From positions 72,450,421 through 72,514,420 of the forward strand of contig NC_077246.1 of assembly GCF_947179165.1 (NCBI RefSeq): DNA of 64,000 nucleotides, given 5' to 3'. The DNA is from Solanum dulcamara (lineage: Eukaryota; Streptophyta; Magnoliopsida; Solanales; Solanaceae). The position numbers and the translations under genes are program-made. Numbering within the stretch: position 1 is the first letter of the stretch; the number at the start of each line of letters is the position of its first letter. Shown in pieces: positions 22,788 to 34,140 of this stretch. The notes beneath the pieces are model-generated. The model saw nothing but the letters and a program-made list of their open reading frames with translations. It searched no databases and was not told the DNA's origin.

Positions 22788-24170
22788 TGGTCTCATCACT
22801 CATTCGTTCATCAGCGGAACGCTTAAGTGAAAATAAGGATACTTACGTGGGCTCGCCATCATCAACATCAAATGAAAGAAATAATTCTTAGAAGAAGTAG
22901 TTTCAAAGGAGAACTACTCCAATTACATCATCAAACTCTGTCTACGAAGCCTCTAACACTATCAGATGTTGTCAATGACATGTTCATGGCTACCTCAAAA
23001 GAAAGATAATACTCAATAATAATTAAAGGATAAAGAGTTTCTCCGAATACAAGAAGGACTCACGAAATAGAGGAAAAATAATGATCTTCAACAATGCACC
23101 TGTTGAGGATCTCTAACACTTGTATCTGCATCATAAAACGATACAGGTCGAATGACGTCAGTATGTGGAATGTACGAGTATGTAAAATGGCATGAAAGTA
23201 AGGATAGATATCAAGAAACTCCTCTCAGGAAGACTCAACTCAAAACTCAACATCATCTCAATATTAATATGTAATGCAAATTTAAAAATACTAATAAGCA
23301 ATGCTTACTCAGTTGGGAGTTTCTCTAACTGACAACCATCACTTATGAGCTAGTGATGATACAACGAAGGATGTCGTTGTCACGTCTATCTAATACCTTG
23401 CAAGGGTAAAGGACATCACCATCTTGGATCCAATCATCAAAATCCTCTTTTTGGGACTTAAGAGGCATAGCCTCCATCTTACGCTGGCTATATAGCTCTG
23501 GGGTTTGAGTCAATTAAACTCTTATCCAACTTGGTGCTCAATATTAATCCCAAAATATATGCTCATATTAACCTCATCATTTAGTCTCATTGGACTTTAA
23601 TTTAAATCATCAAACTCATCTCATTACCTCTTCATCAATCATTATACTTCAAAAACATCATTTACATCTCATCAAAACATCTTGCTCAAAACATCATTTA
23701 ATCCAAAGAATCAAATTCATTTAAACTCAATTATTTTGCTCTTACAAAGCTCAATAAAATACATATATAGTATTAATTCAAATTATTTTTTTTGTCAATG
23801 AATATTAAAAGCCAACATCTTTACTCAAAACACGTGTAAAAATATTCATGAACATCAAATCAATTAGGGTTCATGGAAAAGTAGTCACGAACAATAATTT
23901 CAATAATATGAGAGATAAAAATAATAATAATCTCAATGCATAAATATATCTAACTCAATAGAAGAAGAATTAATTCATTTAGAATTTAAGATTTGGGTAA
24001 AACTCAACTATAACTCAATTACGATAAAATTTAAATATTGGGCGCATGGACGAACTCAATCAAATGATATGAATAGCCTTACATACCTGAAATCCGAAGT
24101 TTTACTCAGAATTGGAACACTATTGAACTCCTAGCCCTTTCTCTTCACCGGAGCGTTTTGTGACTACCCG
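22788..24170. mobile_element. Truncated LTR-like element E2, diverged relative of E1
   Basis: Shares ordered blocks with E1: CATTCGTTCATCAGCGGAA, CTACGAAGCCTCTAACACTAT, CATGTTCATGGCTACCTCAAA, TGCATCATAAAACGATACAGG, GTATGTGGAATGTACGAGTATG, GAGTTTCTCTAACTGACAACC. The TGTCACGCCC head and the 3' end are missing. It sits at the point where the RLK1 and RLK2 upstream flanks stop matching, so it arrived in block 1 after the duplication or marks a breakpoint. No coding domain. Confidence 0.6.
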
Positions 24171-24267
24171 GAGTATAAGAATCACCGAAATAGTATTTCT
24201 ATACTACTAAAACAAATACTATATTTGACAATAACTAAAGAAGTGTATAATTAAACTAAAATTAATA

Positions 24268-25503
24268 TGCCCTTTTTTAAAATTAGCCAAGCGTACGTGC
24301 TTTGCACGTATATATCGCGTTAATTAATAATAAATATATATAAAAATAAATTATTATGTGTACGTTATATTATTAATTACAAAAAAATTTAAAGGTAACT
24401 TTTTAAAAAGTTATCTTACAGTCCAACTAATTTTAGGAGATTTTTCCACCTTAAGTAATTTTCTAACATTGCCAGAAAGGCATATAATAACGTTGTTAGA
24501 AATATTTTTTTAAGTTTAGGAGACTAAGACTTCTATCTCAAATAATAATGTACGTGTTCTCTTTTTTCCTTTTTTCATTAGAAATTTCATCCTTACTCAA
24601 TAATTAATTAATAATTTATAGAAAATAGTAAAAAGACAATTTTATTTAAAATAAATTTTTTTAATGAAGAACAAAAAGTTCAATTAATATTTTAAGAATC
24701 TTTATATTTTTAATATAGTACAGATTATTTGCTGAAATTAATATGAGTTGTTAAAACATGTATGTTTCAAGAAAAGATATTAAAATGTTTTCATAAATTA
24801 GTAGAAATAATTTTTAAATTATTTATGTGTAATTTTTAGGTAAAGATAAATTGGTTGTTAAACTTTTTTGAACGGACCAATAAAGGTGAATGGTTGTGAT
24901 TTCCACAAACTTTTATGCCATCACGTTAAAGCACAAAGAAGACAGGTGAATTGATTGACAAAGAAAGAATGAAAGAAAGGAAAAAGTATATTTATATTAT
25001 ATGATTAGTCAATTACTTGCATTTTAAAAAAGAAAAAAAACTTAAATGTATTATCGAATTTTGAGAAAAAAATTTGTTTTTGTATCATTCGTTAAAAGGT
25101 TTGCTCATCCATGCCATTATTTTTTAATTCTAATTTTGTAAAATTATTTTTTATACGTGGCCAATTATATTTCGGCCAGTCATTAATTTTTTTTAAAGGC
25201 AAAATTCTAAAATCATTTATGGAATCAAAAAAATCCACCCGTATTAGAAAAAACATTCCAAAATAACAAGAAATCAGTCCCAAAATTTTAAAAATCTGCT
25301 TTGATTCGTGTTTTTGTTGTTGTTTTTGACACTAACTCCTTGCTCCCTAGTATTTTTTTTGAGTCTATGTTCAAAACTTCAAGTGATTTGGAGTTGTGGA
25401 AAAGATTCTACCGTTAAAGGATGTTAAAATTTTGAAACTTTGAAGAAATTTCAAGTGAGTCATGTTGAGTTAGGTTGAATTCGAGCTCATTATTTCAATA
25501 GCA
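24268..25503. repeat. 1.2-kb repeat D1 with hairpin head
   Basis: Starts ATATGCCCTTTTTTAAAATT and has near its head the hairpin ACGTGC-TTT-GCACGT (24296-24310). Copies D2 (about 50680-51920) and D3 (53389-54578) share the whole length; D1 and D3 then run into copia sequence, D2 does not. The hairpin and the lack of TIRs or coding sequence recall plant Helitron-derived elements, but no definite 5'-TC or CTRR-3' end was established. No gene seen. Confidence 0.55.
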
Positions 25504-27660
25504 ACATTATAAGCAAAACTATTGTTGACAATTACATTATTTCGGTTCTATATTTTTCCTGGTGAGACATAATTTATTGAAAATTTCTTCATTATTTTCA
25601 GGCGCCTCAACCTCTTCCAAGATTTTATCAGTTGTTATGTTTCCTCGCTCTTCTTGAGCAGGTTCTTCCATATCATGATCATCTGGATTGTTTGTTCTTT
25701 TTCTTTTTCGAGGATATTTATCTTTGGAACCGATCGGTCTACCACGTTTTAAGCGCGGTTTAGACTCATTTACATTAATGAATTGTCCTACTGGGACATC
25801 AACTCGAATTGGAGCATTAACAGCTGGATATGAGATTTAGTAACTATTGATAGGTTAGTAAATGCATCTGACAATTGATTTGCAATATTTTGCAAATAGA
25901 TTATCTTTTGAACTTCCAGTTCACATTTATTTATATGAGGGTCTAAATGAGATAGTGATAATGGATTCCAATCTATTTCCTTTTTAAGCTGCTTATTTTC
26001 TCCCTCTAATGTTGAGTATAATGATTCATCAAAGTGACAATCAACAAATCATGCAATAAATAAATCTCTAGTCATAGGTTCCAAATATTTTATGATAGAA
26101 CGAGATTCATACCCAACATATATCCCTAACCTTCTTTGGGGACCCATCTTTGTACGTTGTGGTGGAGCAATTGGAACACATACCGCACATCTAAATATTT
26201 TAAGATGAGAAATGTTCAGCTCTTGACCAAAAGCCAATTGTAATGGGGAGACTTTATGATAATTTATGGGTCTGATTCGCACAAGACTTGTTGCATGCAA
26301 AATAGCATGACCCCATAATGAAATGAGAAGTTTTGTTCTCATAAGCATTGGTCTAACAATTAATTGGATGCATTTAATTAACGAAGAAGGGCCTAAAATG
26401 CCCTTCAACTATTTGAATTGGTACAAAATTGCCCTCTGTCTATCTTTTGGCCCTCAAATACCCCTGACGTTAATATTTTGGTTTAAAAATACCCTTATTT
26501 TAACGGCCTACACTCATTAGGTGGATGTGAAGGCAATATTGTACCAAATCTCATAGTTTAAGGATATTTTAGGTCCTTATCGTTTGAATAGTAAAATCAC
26601 ATTCCTACTCTCACTTCCTCTCCCTTCCACTTTTTTTTTCTTGGAATCTTATCCACAATTTTAAATTATTATTTTTGACTTATGACAAAATAAAGGAGAA
26701 AAAAGGAAGAAAATAACGAGGACATTCATATAGAAGTAATTAGTTCAATAAAAAATAATTTAATAGCATCTTTTCTTTTGTGTGTACCCAAAATTTAAAA
26801 TAAACAAATAAAAAATAATCTTTTTTCCTATACCCACCTTTACCCCACCATGATAATAATATAAATTAAAAGAATATGAACATCTAGGTTCATTTCAAAC
26901 TTGAGTTTCTCATATCCTAATTAAGAATAATAGATTAAAAAGAATAAAAAGAAGGAATGAACAAGACAATTAGATAATTAATAGAAAATTTTATGTTAAT
27001 AAAATATAATAATATTTTTTTGTGTAGAAAATTTTATGTTAATAAAATATAATAATATTTTTTTGTGGATTTTAGATGGATCCCCAATTATGAATTGGGT
27101 GTTAATCTAAAATAGGTCAATAGAAAGATATCATGAAATTAATAATTTTTTGAATATTATTTTCAAGCGTATTAAGTCAAAATATGAATTATATATGATT
27201 TTTGTTATTTATTTGAGAATTGTTTAAATTTGGACGAATCAGATTAGGCAACATAATAAATAAATATTTAATGATTTTACGTTAAGGGAGTTGTTAAAAA
27301 TAAGGGTTAATATGAGTCAAATGGTTAATATCGAAGGTATTTTTGAGCCAAAAGATTGACGTCAGGGGTATTTGGAGCCGAAAGGTGAATGAAGGATAGT
27401 TTTGTACCAATTCAAATAGTTGATTCCGCCAGATCTATTTTGAGTATGAACATGAGCAATCGGATGTTCAATTGTTATCCTTGTGGACATACAATAATCA
27501 TTAAATGCCTGAGATGTAAACTCACCAGCATTATTAGGACGAATTGTCTTTATTACATAATCTGAAAATTATGCTCAACTTAATTATTTGAGCAAGTAAT
27601 CTCGCAAATGTCATATTACGAGTTAGAATTGGAGTGTATATGAATAGTCTGGATTTAGAG
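25504..27660 (-). pseudogene. Ty1/copia pol fragment, copy A, split by a TIR element
   Basis: Read on the minus strand: integrase core remnant (27660-27422; frame broken by stops, includes LAQIIKL and the end LAES), then the inserted TIR element, then the integrase C-terminal part with WGHAILHATSLVRIRPINYH and KMGPQRRLGIYVGYES (26385-26049), and then the linker toward RT with QNIANQL and GRPIGSKDK-type sequence down to about 25560. No RT, RNase H, gag or LTR is present here. The copy at 54585-56690 is homologous and less broken in the integrase N-terminal part. Dead element; it shows the ancestral block carried a copia scrap beside FKBP19. Confidence 0.75.
26388..27421. mobile_element. About 1-kb non-autonomous TIR element inside copia, copy A
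   Basis: Left end CCTTCAACTATTTGAATTGG..CCCCTGACGTTAATATTTTGG is the inverse of the right end CCAAAAGATTGACGTCAGGGG..CCAATTCAAATAGTTGA; the TIRs run over 80 bp. The right end lacks the outermost 16 or so bases seen on the left. It interrupts the copia integrase frame at the LAES / LIK codons. A 43-bp tandem duplication (about 26985-27065) is unique to this copy. Target duplication not resolved. Mutator-like is possible but not shown. Confidence 0.7.
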
Positions 27661-27781
27661 CTATCGTGAAATATGGTTAGGGAGCAAAAGTTGTCCCATT
27701 TGGCAAGCCAACAAAGAGTTGTCTCCCAACTTCCTGATCGGAGCCTCTCAAGTGATGACCACATAATGCGCCTCAAAGAAG

Positions 27782-27833
27782 GGTTTCTCCTGTTACAGCA
27801 TAATCAGAAGCCAAAAAAGCAACAGTTGCAGCC
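27782..27833 (-). pseudogene. Scrap of SDR last exon
   Basis: Minus strand encodes AATVAFLASDYAVTGET, matching AAAVAYLASDDAAYVTGET of the SDR fragment at 15249-15475. It is cut off before the GGMPSRL end. Too short to function; the identical scrap recurs at 56811-56862. Confidence 0.55.
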
Positions 27834-28033
27834 TCTAAATACCAGTAAATAAGTAAACAATGAATCATCGTCATAAGGTATTATCACGATTGTGCTTTGC
27901 CATGATCATTAGGTCATCCTAGGACCTAGATAAATAATGATGAGATAAATCATTGAAAATTCAAATGTCCTATAGATGCATTTTAAAGGCCATGTGTGTT
28001 TTAGCTCGAAATTCTTAACTACTTCCGTAGCTT

Positions 28034-28204
28034 GGTGTACTAAACTTTCACTATGCACAGGATCCAGGAAAAGATTCGACCACAAAAGTCCATTGTACAC
28101 AGTCTTACCCTACATTTATGTAAGAGATTGTTTCCACAGCTTGAACCCGTGACCTCCTGGTAACATAACAACAACTTTACCAATTACGTCAAGGCTCCCC
28201 TTTT
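28034..28204 (-). mobile_element. Au-type SINE, copy A
   Basis: Full-length but degenerate Au SINE read on the minus strand: AAGGGGAGCCTTGACG.., CAGGAGGTCACGGGTTCAAG (tRNA B-box region), CTTACATAAATGTAGGG, and a decayed 3' end near GGTGTACTAAA. It lies just beyond the 3' end of the FKBP19 copy. The same element is at 57063-57233. Confidence 0.75.
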
Positions 28205-28514
28205 AGATATTCTTAACCATTTGAGTAAAACGGCAACACCATGGAGAGAGTATTTCAAATAGAAGAAACAAAATAAGAGGGGGGGGGGGTGATCTTTAAC
28301 ATTTCTTTGTCATGTCTATATTCATGGACATGTATGCTTTATGAGCACATACAAGAACTAAAATACAGTAGCAAAACTGGACTGTATACAGCAAAGAAAT
28401 GAACATATAATAGAGAAATGCAGTAGGAATAATGATAGTAATTACATGAGCCTTTCCTCATCTTTATAGATACATGGCAAGGGGAAAACAATACAAGAAA
28501 AAAAAGAGAAATTA

Positions 28515-30592
28515 TCACTCTTCGTCGGATTCAAGGCCTGGTATGAACTCCAAACTCACATCGAATACCACGGGGCTGTTAGGAGCCACTCTTGGCCTTC
28601 CAGGAGCCGATGTCAGGCCTTTTGGAAACGCCAACTATTCAACAGAAATATGTGTAAGAGACTTAAGTCTGATAAAAGATCTGCATTAATCTTGGACTAT
28701 TTCAAGTCAATTGTCAAGAATGCAGTAAAGTGTGAGCGTAAAACAGATAGAATGTAAGCTATTGCATATATGAAAAGTTCATGCGCCCCCCCCCCCCCCC
28801 CCCCCCAAACTTGAAGGAACATCTGTAGAAAAGTATTTGGCCATCCTCGAGGACATTATTTTGAATAATTTCTCATCAAGCAGAACAAATTAGGAGGATA
28901 AAGTTTGAGAAAACTAGAGGCTTTTAAAGATTGTAGCCTTGCAGGTAGCTTCTTATCTGTGTAAGCAACTAGAGATATCATTTTTCTTTCTTTTCGCGAA
29001 CAAGAAACTAAGGCGTCATTTGGTAGAGTGTATAGGAATAGTACTGAAGAGGGTGTATTAGTAATGTTGATATCAGTTACGCTGATATTATTTCTTATCA
29101 AGTGTTTGGTTTAATGTATTAAGGGCAGTAACCTTGTTTATCCATGTATTGACAACTCTTGTCTTGCTAATATCATGATTTGCTATGTATTAGTTATACA
29201 CCCTATACTACATAGGGTGAAAATCCTACCAAACAAAGAATTAAACAATACCACAGCTAATAAATGTATTATTTTTTCTACTACATTCTACCAAACGACC
29301 CTTAAAAGGGGCTATATCTAAACATGTGAATCCTACAAAGAAGCATTTACCCCTAATTAATGTTTTGATTGCTATCTTTTTTCATTTGCCTTGCATCTGT
29401 AGAACGAGAAATTCAAAAGGCAGAGAACTTACAGATCCAGGTACATAGAGTCGACGTAGTCCTCCAACTTTCATGCTCAGGATCCCTTCATCAAGTCCTT
29501 TGATTACCTACTCTAGCCATTGAAATTAGTTAGTCATGTATGAACTAACCAAACTATGAAAACTAATTCTTCACCTGCTATTACTGTTACTGAAATCATG
29601 AAACCACAAATTTTCATGAACGTGTACAAAAGTTTACCTGGTCAGCGCCTACACGGAAAATGTAAGGTCGACCTTTCTCCAGGGAGCTGTAAATTCATAA
29701 ATCAAGAGATCTTGCAAGAGTTAAGACTTTTGAAGAAACAGTGAATTAAACGTCATTTATCCTAAATGCAGAATAATGAATCCATGCGTGTTTTGAAGGA
29801 AAGGGGAATCAGACTTTTTATAAGGTTATATGTATGAGCATTTTTAGAAAACAAAAAGAATTAACTTCTGAACTTTTCCCTCATGTCCAAAACAATGACC
29901 GAACTTAAAGAGGAAATTATAACAAAAATATTGCAAAGAGAATATCATTCATATGCTTCAGTGGATGCAATTTCCAAATGATCAAAAAAGGTCAAAAGCT
30001 TTTATATAATTTTTAAAATAATCAGCAACTAATCAGAGTATGATCCATGTAATGACCTGTCAAAAATTTGTCCCGAGGGAACCATCGCAACATAATTTGC
30101 AGCGACCTGTCATCATGAAATGAAATTTGACTGATCAAAATAATGAACAGAATAAAATTTTGAATAGAACTTACACGGATGGAGTTAGACATCTTTTCTT
30201 CCATGTGATAATTCAAAATATGTTTAAGGAGCCAGATATCTTTTCTTACACCTTAAAAATGATGCATTACTTTGAATAGACTACTCTTTTCTCAATTTTT
30301 TGTATGTCCTTTACTTCTTAATTCCATTCAAGTTATTCGCGATAAAACACACTACATGTTTTGAGAAGATGAAGCAGCATAAAATTTTACCATTAATTAT
30401 CAAATGGGTAAGGCAACCAGCTAGTTTGGTGAACAAGAAAGTTCATTGCACTATACTTCGTCCTTCACTTTTACATAAGAACAAAGTATCAGAAATCAGG
30501 ATACATACCTGGAAACCAACAGGGGGACTAGGGCCTCGACCAACTTTGATGTCCTTATACTGCAAGCCTGACTCAGTTGTTACCATAGGAGC
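28515..30592 (-). pseudogene. 5'-truncated duplicate of FKBP19 (exons 3-7 only)
   Basis: Minus-strand exons 30592-30509, 30106-30057, 29686-29638, 29507-29433 and 28634-28515 correspond one-to-one to exons 3-7 of the complete gene at 57546-62290, with all splice sites and frame intact and stop TGA at 28517-28515. The exons encoding the chloroplast and lumen targeting region are absent: homology to the complete copy ends at 31413, where LTR-like element E3 starts. The protein part differs slightly (APMVTTES here, VPMVTNES in the complete copy). Without exons 1-2 it cannot make a lumenal protein; I call it a gene fragment that may still be transcribed. Confidence 0.85.
29012..29301. mobile_element. 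MITE in FKBP19 intron 6, copy A
   Basis: Ends GGCGTCATTTGGTAGAGTGTA and TACTACATTCTACCAAACGACCC are imperfect inverted repeats. About 290 bp, no coding capacity. It is flanked by TAA / TTA, suggestive of a PIF/Harbinger 3-bp target but not a perfect duplication. Present at the same place in the complete gene (58040-58329), so it predates the duplication. Confidence 0.65.
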
Positions 30593-31413
30593 CTTCATTT
30601 ATGAAAAAGTTCTACTATTAGTGCGGTTCTCAGGTTTCCTATGATAAATGATATGTTTGTGAAACTTTTGCATCACGTAACCTTTGACTATATGTATCCT
30701 TCAGCAATCAGACACAGCATCCTAAGTTGACGGATATTCTATTAAACTTCATATGTAAACTATGATTATATTATTTCAAGTAAATAATGAGTTTTATAGT
30801 AGATACCAACATGAAATATCTCCGAGAAAGATGATAATAATGAAGCTATTTCAGTTCAATTGTTAGACCAATTTGGTTCTTGTTATCATTAGTTAGCTAA
30901 GTGTCTGAAAAAGACTACCTGAATAAAACGGCACTCATATTCATGCTAAATTGCAACTTCATTGTTGCAAGAAGCTTCAGACCATAGAAGTTGGAACATC
31001 CACTTTAGCAAATGTATGCATCCTTATAGCAATTGTATGTCCAACTAAATGGATTTCAAATCACAAAATGTAAATAGAGTGTTAAGAATTCACCATATAA
31101 TATTAAGCTTTTTTGGGAAACATAGAAAAAAATTCAATAGGGACAAGTGAGGCTTGCTCAAGTGGTTAAGGGTTCGAGCACGCTGGAGGGTAAGTGGGAG
31201 CTCTATTGATCCCCTTTAAAGAAGGTAAAATAAATCGTTCAGCAGGAACATATACTGGGTTTGGAAGTGTGGACTTACACAGTTACACTTGCCATTTGCA
31301 AGTAAAAAAATGGGATGAATCTGTGACCTAAGACAGAATGGGATAATATGTAACCTAAATGTTTGTGAGTATCTATTTTAGAAGTCTTTGGAGAAGGCAC
31401 ATAATCTCCTACC

Positions 31414-34140
31414 TGTCACGCCCCGGGAGGGTACCCTAGACGTAACTGGCACTCAGAAACCATTTCTGGCTCCCAAGCGAATCACATAGCCTGATCACAC
31501 ATCCGTTCATTCATTCAATCAGCGGAAGACAAAAAAATTAAAGAGAATATTCGGTGGACAACTCAAAACATCAGTCTAACTCAAAGAATAAAGGCCATGG
31601 GCCAACAAGTCAACTCTAATATTTGTCATTTAAAAATAGTTTGACAAGAATAATTCAAGGAACGAAATACTCAATCGACCCATCACTATCTAGTCTATGA
31701 AGCCTCTATCACTACTATCTAATTGGTGCCAATGACATGTTCATGGCTACCTCAAATCAAAATGAAAAGGGCTAACTCGATGCAAGAATGATACAAGCGG
31801 TGTCCTCCGGATGTAGGGAAGGACTCACCAATACGCTGAGTGTGTATAGATCCTCAATGGTGCTTCTATTGACGATCTCTTAAACCTGTCTCTGCATCAT
31901 AAAATGATGCAGGTCCAAATGGACGTCAGTACGTGGAATGTACGAGTATGTAATATGACAGAATGAAACATACCTCAAGGAAGAATATCATCGGTCCAAA
32001 TATCTCAAATCAGAAAGATAAGAGAGATGCAAATAAGGCGTCATAAGTCTAAAGTAAGAATACATTTTTTTAGACAAAGACCAATCACACATCAGACAAT
32101 TCAATCCAATCATACACAATACAGTTCAATCAAATCGTATATCATCCGATTCAATCCAATCATATACAATCGATTCAATCCAGTCATATACGATCCGATC
32201 CAATCCAATCATATACCCTTCCATCGTACACTATCCAATCACATATCATATAATCCAATCCATCACACATCACCTAATCAGATCATATAAAGTCAACTCA
32301 ACAATCAACTCAAAGGACTCAACTCAATAACTATGCAAATTAAATTATGCAATGTTTTACGATTCAACTCAATCATCTACAATCACATTCAAACCAATCA
32401 TATTAAGCACAATCTATTCAATTGGGAGTTTCTCTAACCGACAACCATCACCATATGAGCGAGTGATAGTACAACAAGCCGATGTTGTTGCCACGTCCGT
32501 TCATACCTTGCCAGGGTATGGACGAATCAACCAATCATGAATCCAATCCAACCAAGTCCTATAATGCGAGGACAAACATTTTGGGGAAGCATCCGACTTT
32601 AACGGTTCAATCCCCTCCTACGTTTGGCGACGTAGTTATTGGGTTCGAGTATGGACTTACTCTTACCCAATTCGGAGCTCGATACTCCTCTCAAGACTCA
32701 ATATGCTCATATATATCAGGTGAGTAAGATACTCAAAATACTCATTTAGTCTCATTGGACTCTTTTCAAAACTCAACTCAAATTTGGCCTCATTGGACCT
32801 TCTTTCAAATCGACTCATCTCAAATCATAAAACTCTTCCTTTAAAATTTATGCAACCTCAACTCAATCTCAAAATCGACATTTTTAAAGTAAAAATGCTC
32901 AACTCATTTATAATCAAAATACTCGTGTTCAAAAATAATTAAAAGACTCCTCAAACCCAACTCATGCTTAAACTCTTTTTAAATCATAGATGAAACTAAT
33001 TATTTCTTAAACTTCAAAAATAGTGTATAAATAGTTTATGCAAAAATGCTTACAAATCATTTATTTAAAACTCCTCCTCAAAAGATCATTTGTTTTCCAA
33101 AATATTCATAAGACTCCAATCAACTCAATTTATGCAATTCACATATCACATAATCACATTAGACTCCAATCCACTTTATCACATAACATTCTCATCAACA
33201 TACCTCTTCATCAATCATTCTACACATATTAAATAATCATCATTCACATCATCACTCACACCATCATCAGAACACCACCATTCACATCACCATCAAATAT
33301 TATCATCACATCATTGTCAAACATCTACTCCACAATCTTCATTTTAGTCTTATGTTCAAATTATAGAAGCAAAGGGACATTCTTAACTATCCTATTCATT
33401 CCTTTCATTTCAATCAATACATATATGCACACAACTATCCATCTCAACCTCAAGACATTTATGACAAGAAATCTCATCTTGGGTTCATGTGAATGAAACA
33501 TGAATCCATACTCTCAACAAAACTCAACTCAATAATATCGTCAATACCTATAAATCTATATACAAAGATACATTTGTCGTCAATAATATGAAAATTAACT
33601 ATTTAGTAACTCAAGTCATTAAAATCATCAATCAACCAATAGTATCTAAAAACATTCCATAGTTTAGGGAAAACTTTCAAGAAAACCTTCCTAGAAGGTT
33701 CAACTCTTTCACAACTCCTAACCAACACATCTATGGGCATATGGAAGAACTCAATCCATATTTTAGGTTAGCCTTACATACCTGGAAATGAAGAATATCC
33801 CATCAAAAACCAAAGACATGACTTGAAGATCTTGAATCCTTGAAACTCTTGAAGACACCCTTTGTTGGAGAAGGATTTGGAGAAGAAGAGAGGAAAAATA
33901 TTAGGGCTTTTAGAGAGAGAGAGGGGCTGAAAATATGTTCCCAAAATGTTCAAGGATGATACATATATAATTTGGGACAATTACCAAATTTTCCCTTCTC
34001 AAAAGTTCTGAAAATTAGGCAAAAGTTCTCCTAGCGCGATAGTGGCGCATCGCGCCATTGCAGCGCCAGGCCGATTATGCCTAAAACATGCACATCTTAT
34101 AGTGGCGCAGCGCGCCAGGGACCAAACTACTGAGACATGT
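31414..34140. mobile_element. LTR-like element E3 (E1 family), 3' end unclear
   Basis: Begins TGTCACGCCCCGGGAGGGTA exactly where homology with 60439 ends: both copies read CTACC just before, but the intact locus continues GTTCCAG. So 31413/31414 is an insertion or breakpoint junction, with the unoccupied sequence visible at 60435-60445. Internal order follows E1 (minisatellite 32080-32290, TTTGGCGACGTAGTTATTGG near 32625, GCGC palindromes near 34035-34110). It runs straight into E4 and a matching CTACC duplication was not found. Confidence 0.65.

Noticed and set aside
27534..27776. 80-codon minus-strand open frame beyond the copia integrase scrap
   Set aside because: The copia-like part stops near 27660; the rest matches no family I recognise and is fused to an SDR scrap, so I do not call a gene.
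28474..28689. 71-codon plus-strand open frame (and its copy at 57505-57720)
   Set aside because: Antisense of FKBP19 exon 7 and its flanks; the minus-strand reading matches the FKBP C-terminus with proper splice acceptor and stop.
31135..31270. tRNA-like A-box/B-box words (GCTCAAGTGG, GGTTCGAGC) suggesting another SINE
   Set aside because: Box spacing is too short for a tRNA-derived promoter and no SINE body or target duplication could be recognised.
32027..32290. 87-codon plus-strand open frame
   Set aside because: Falls in the E3 minisatellite matching that of E1; repeat artefact.
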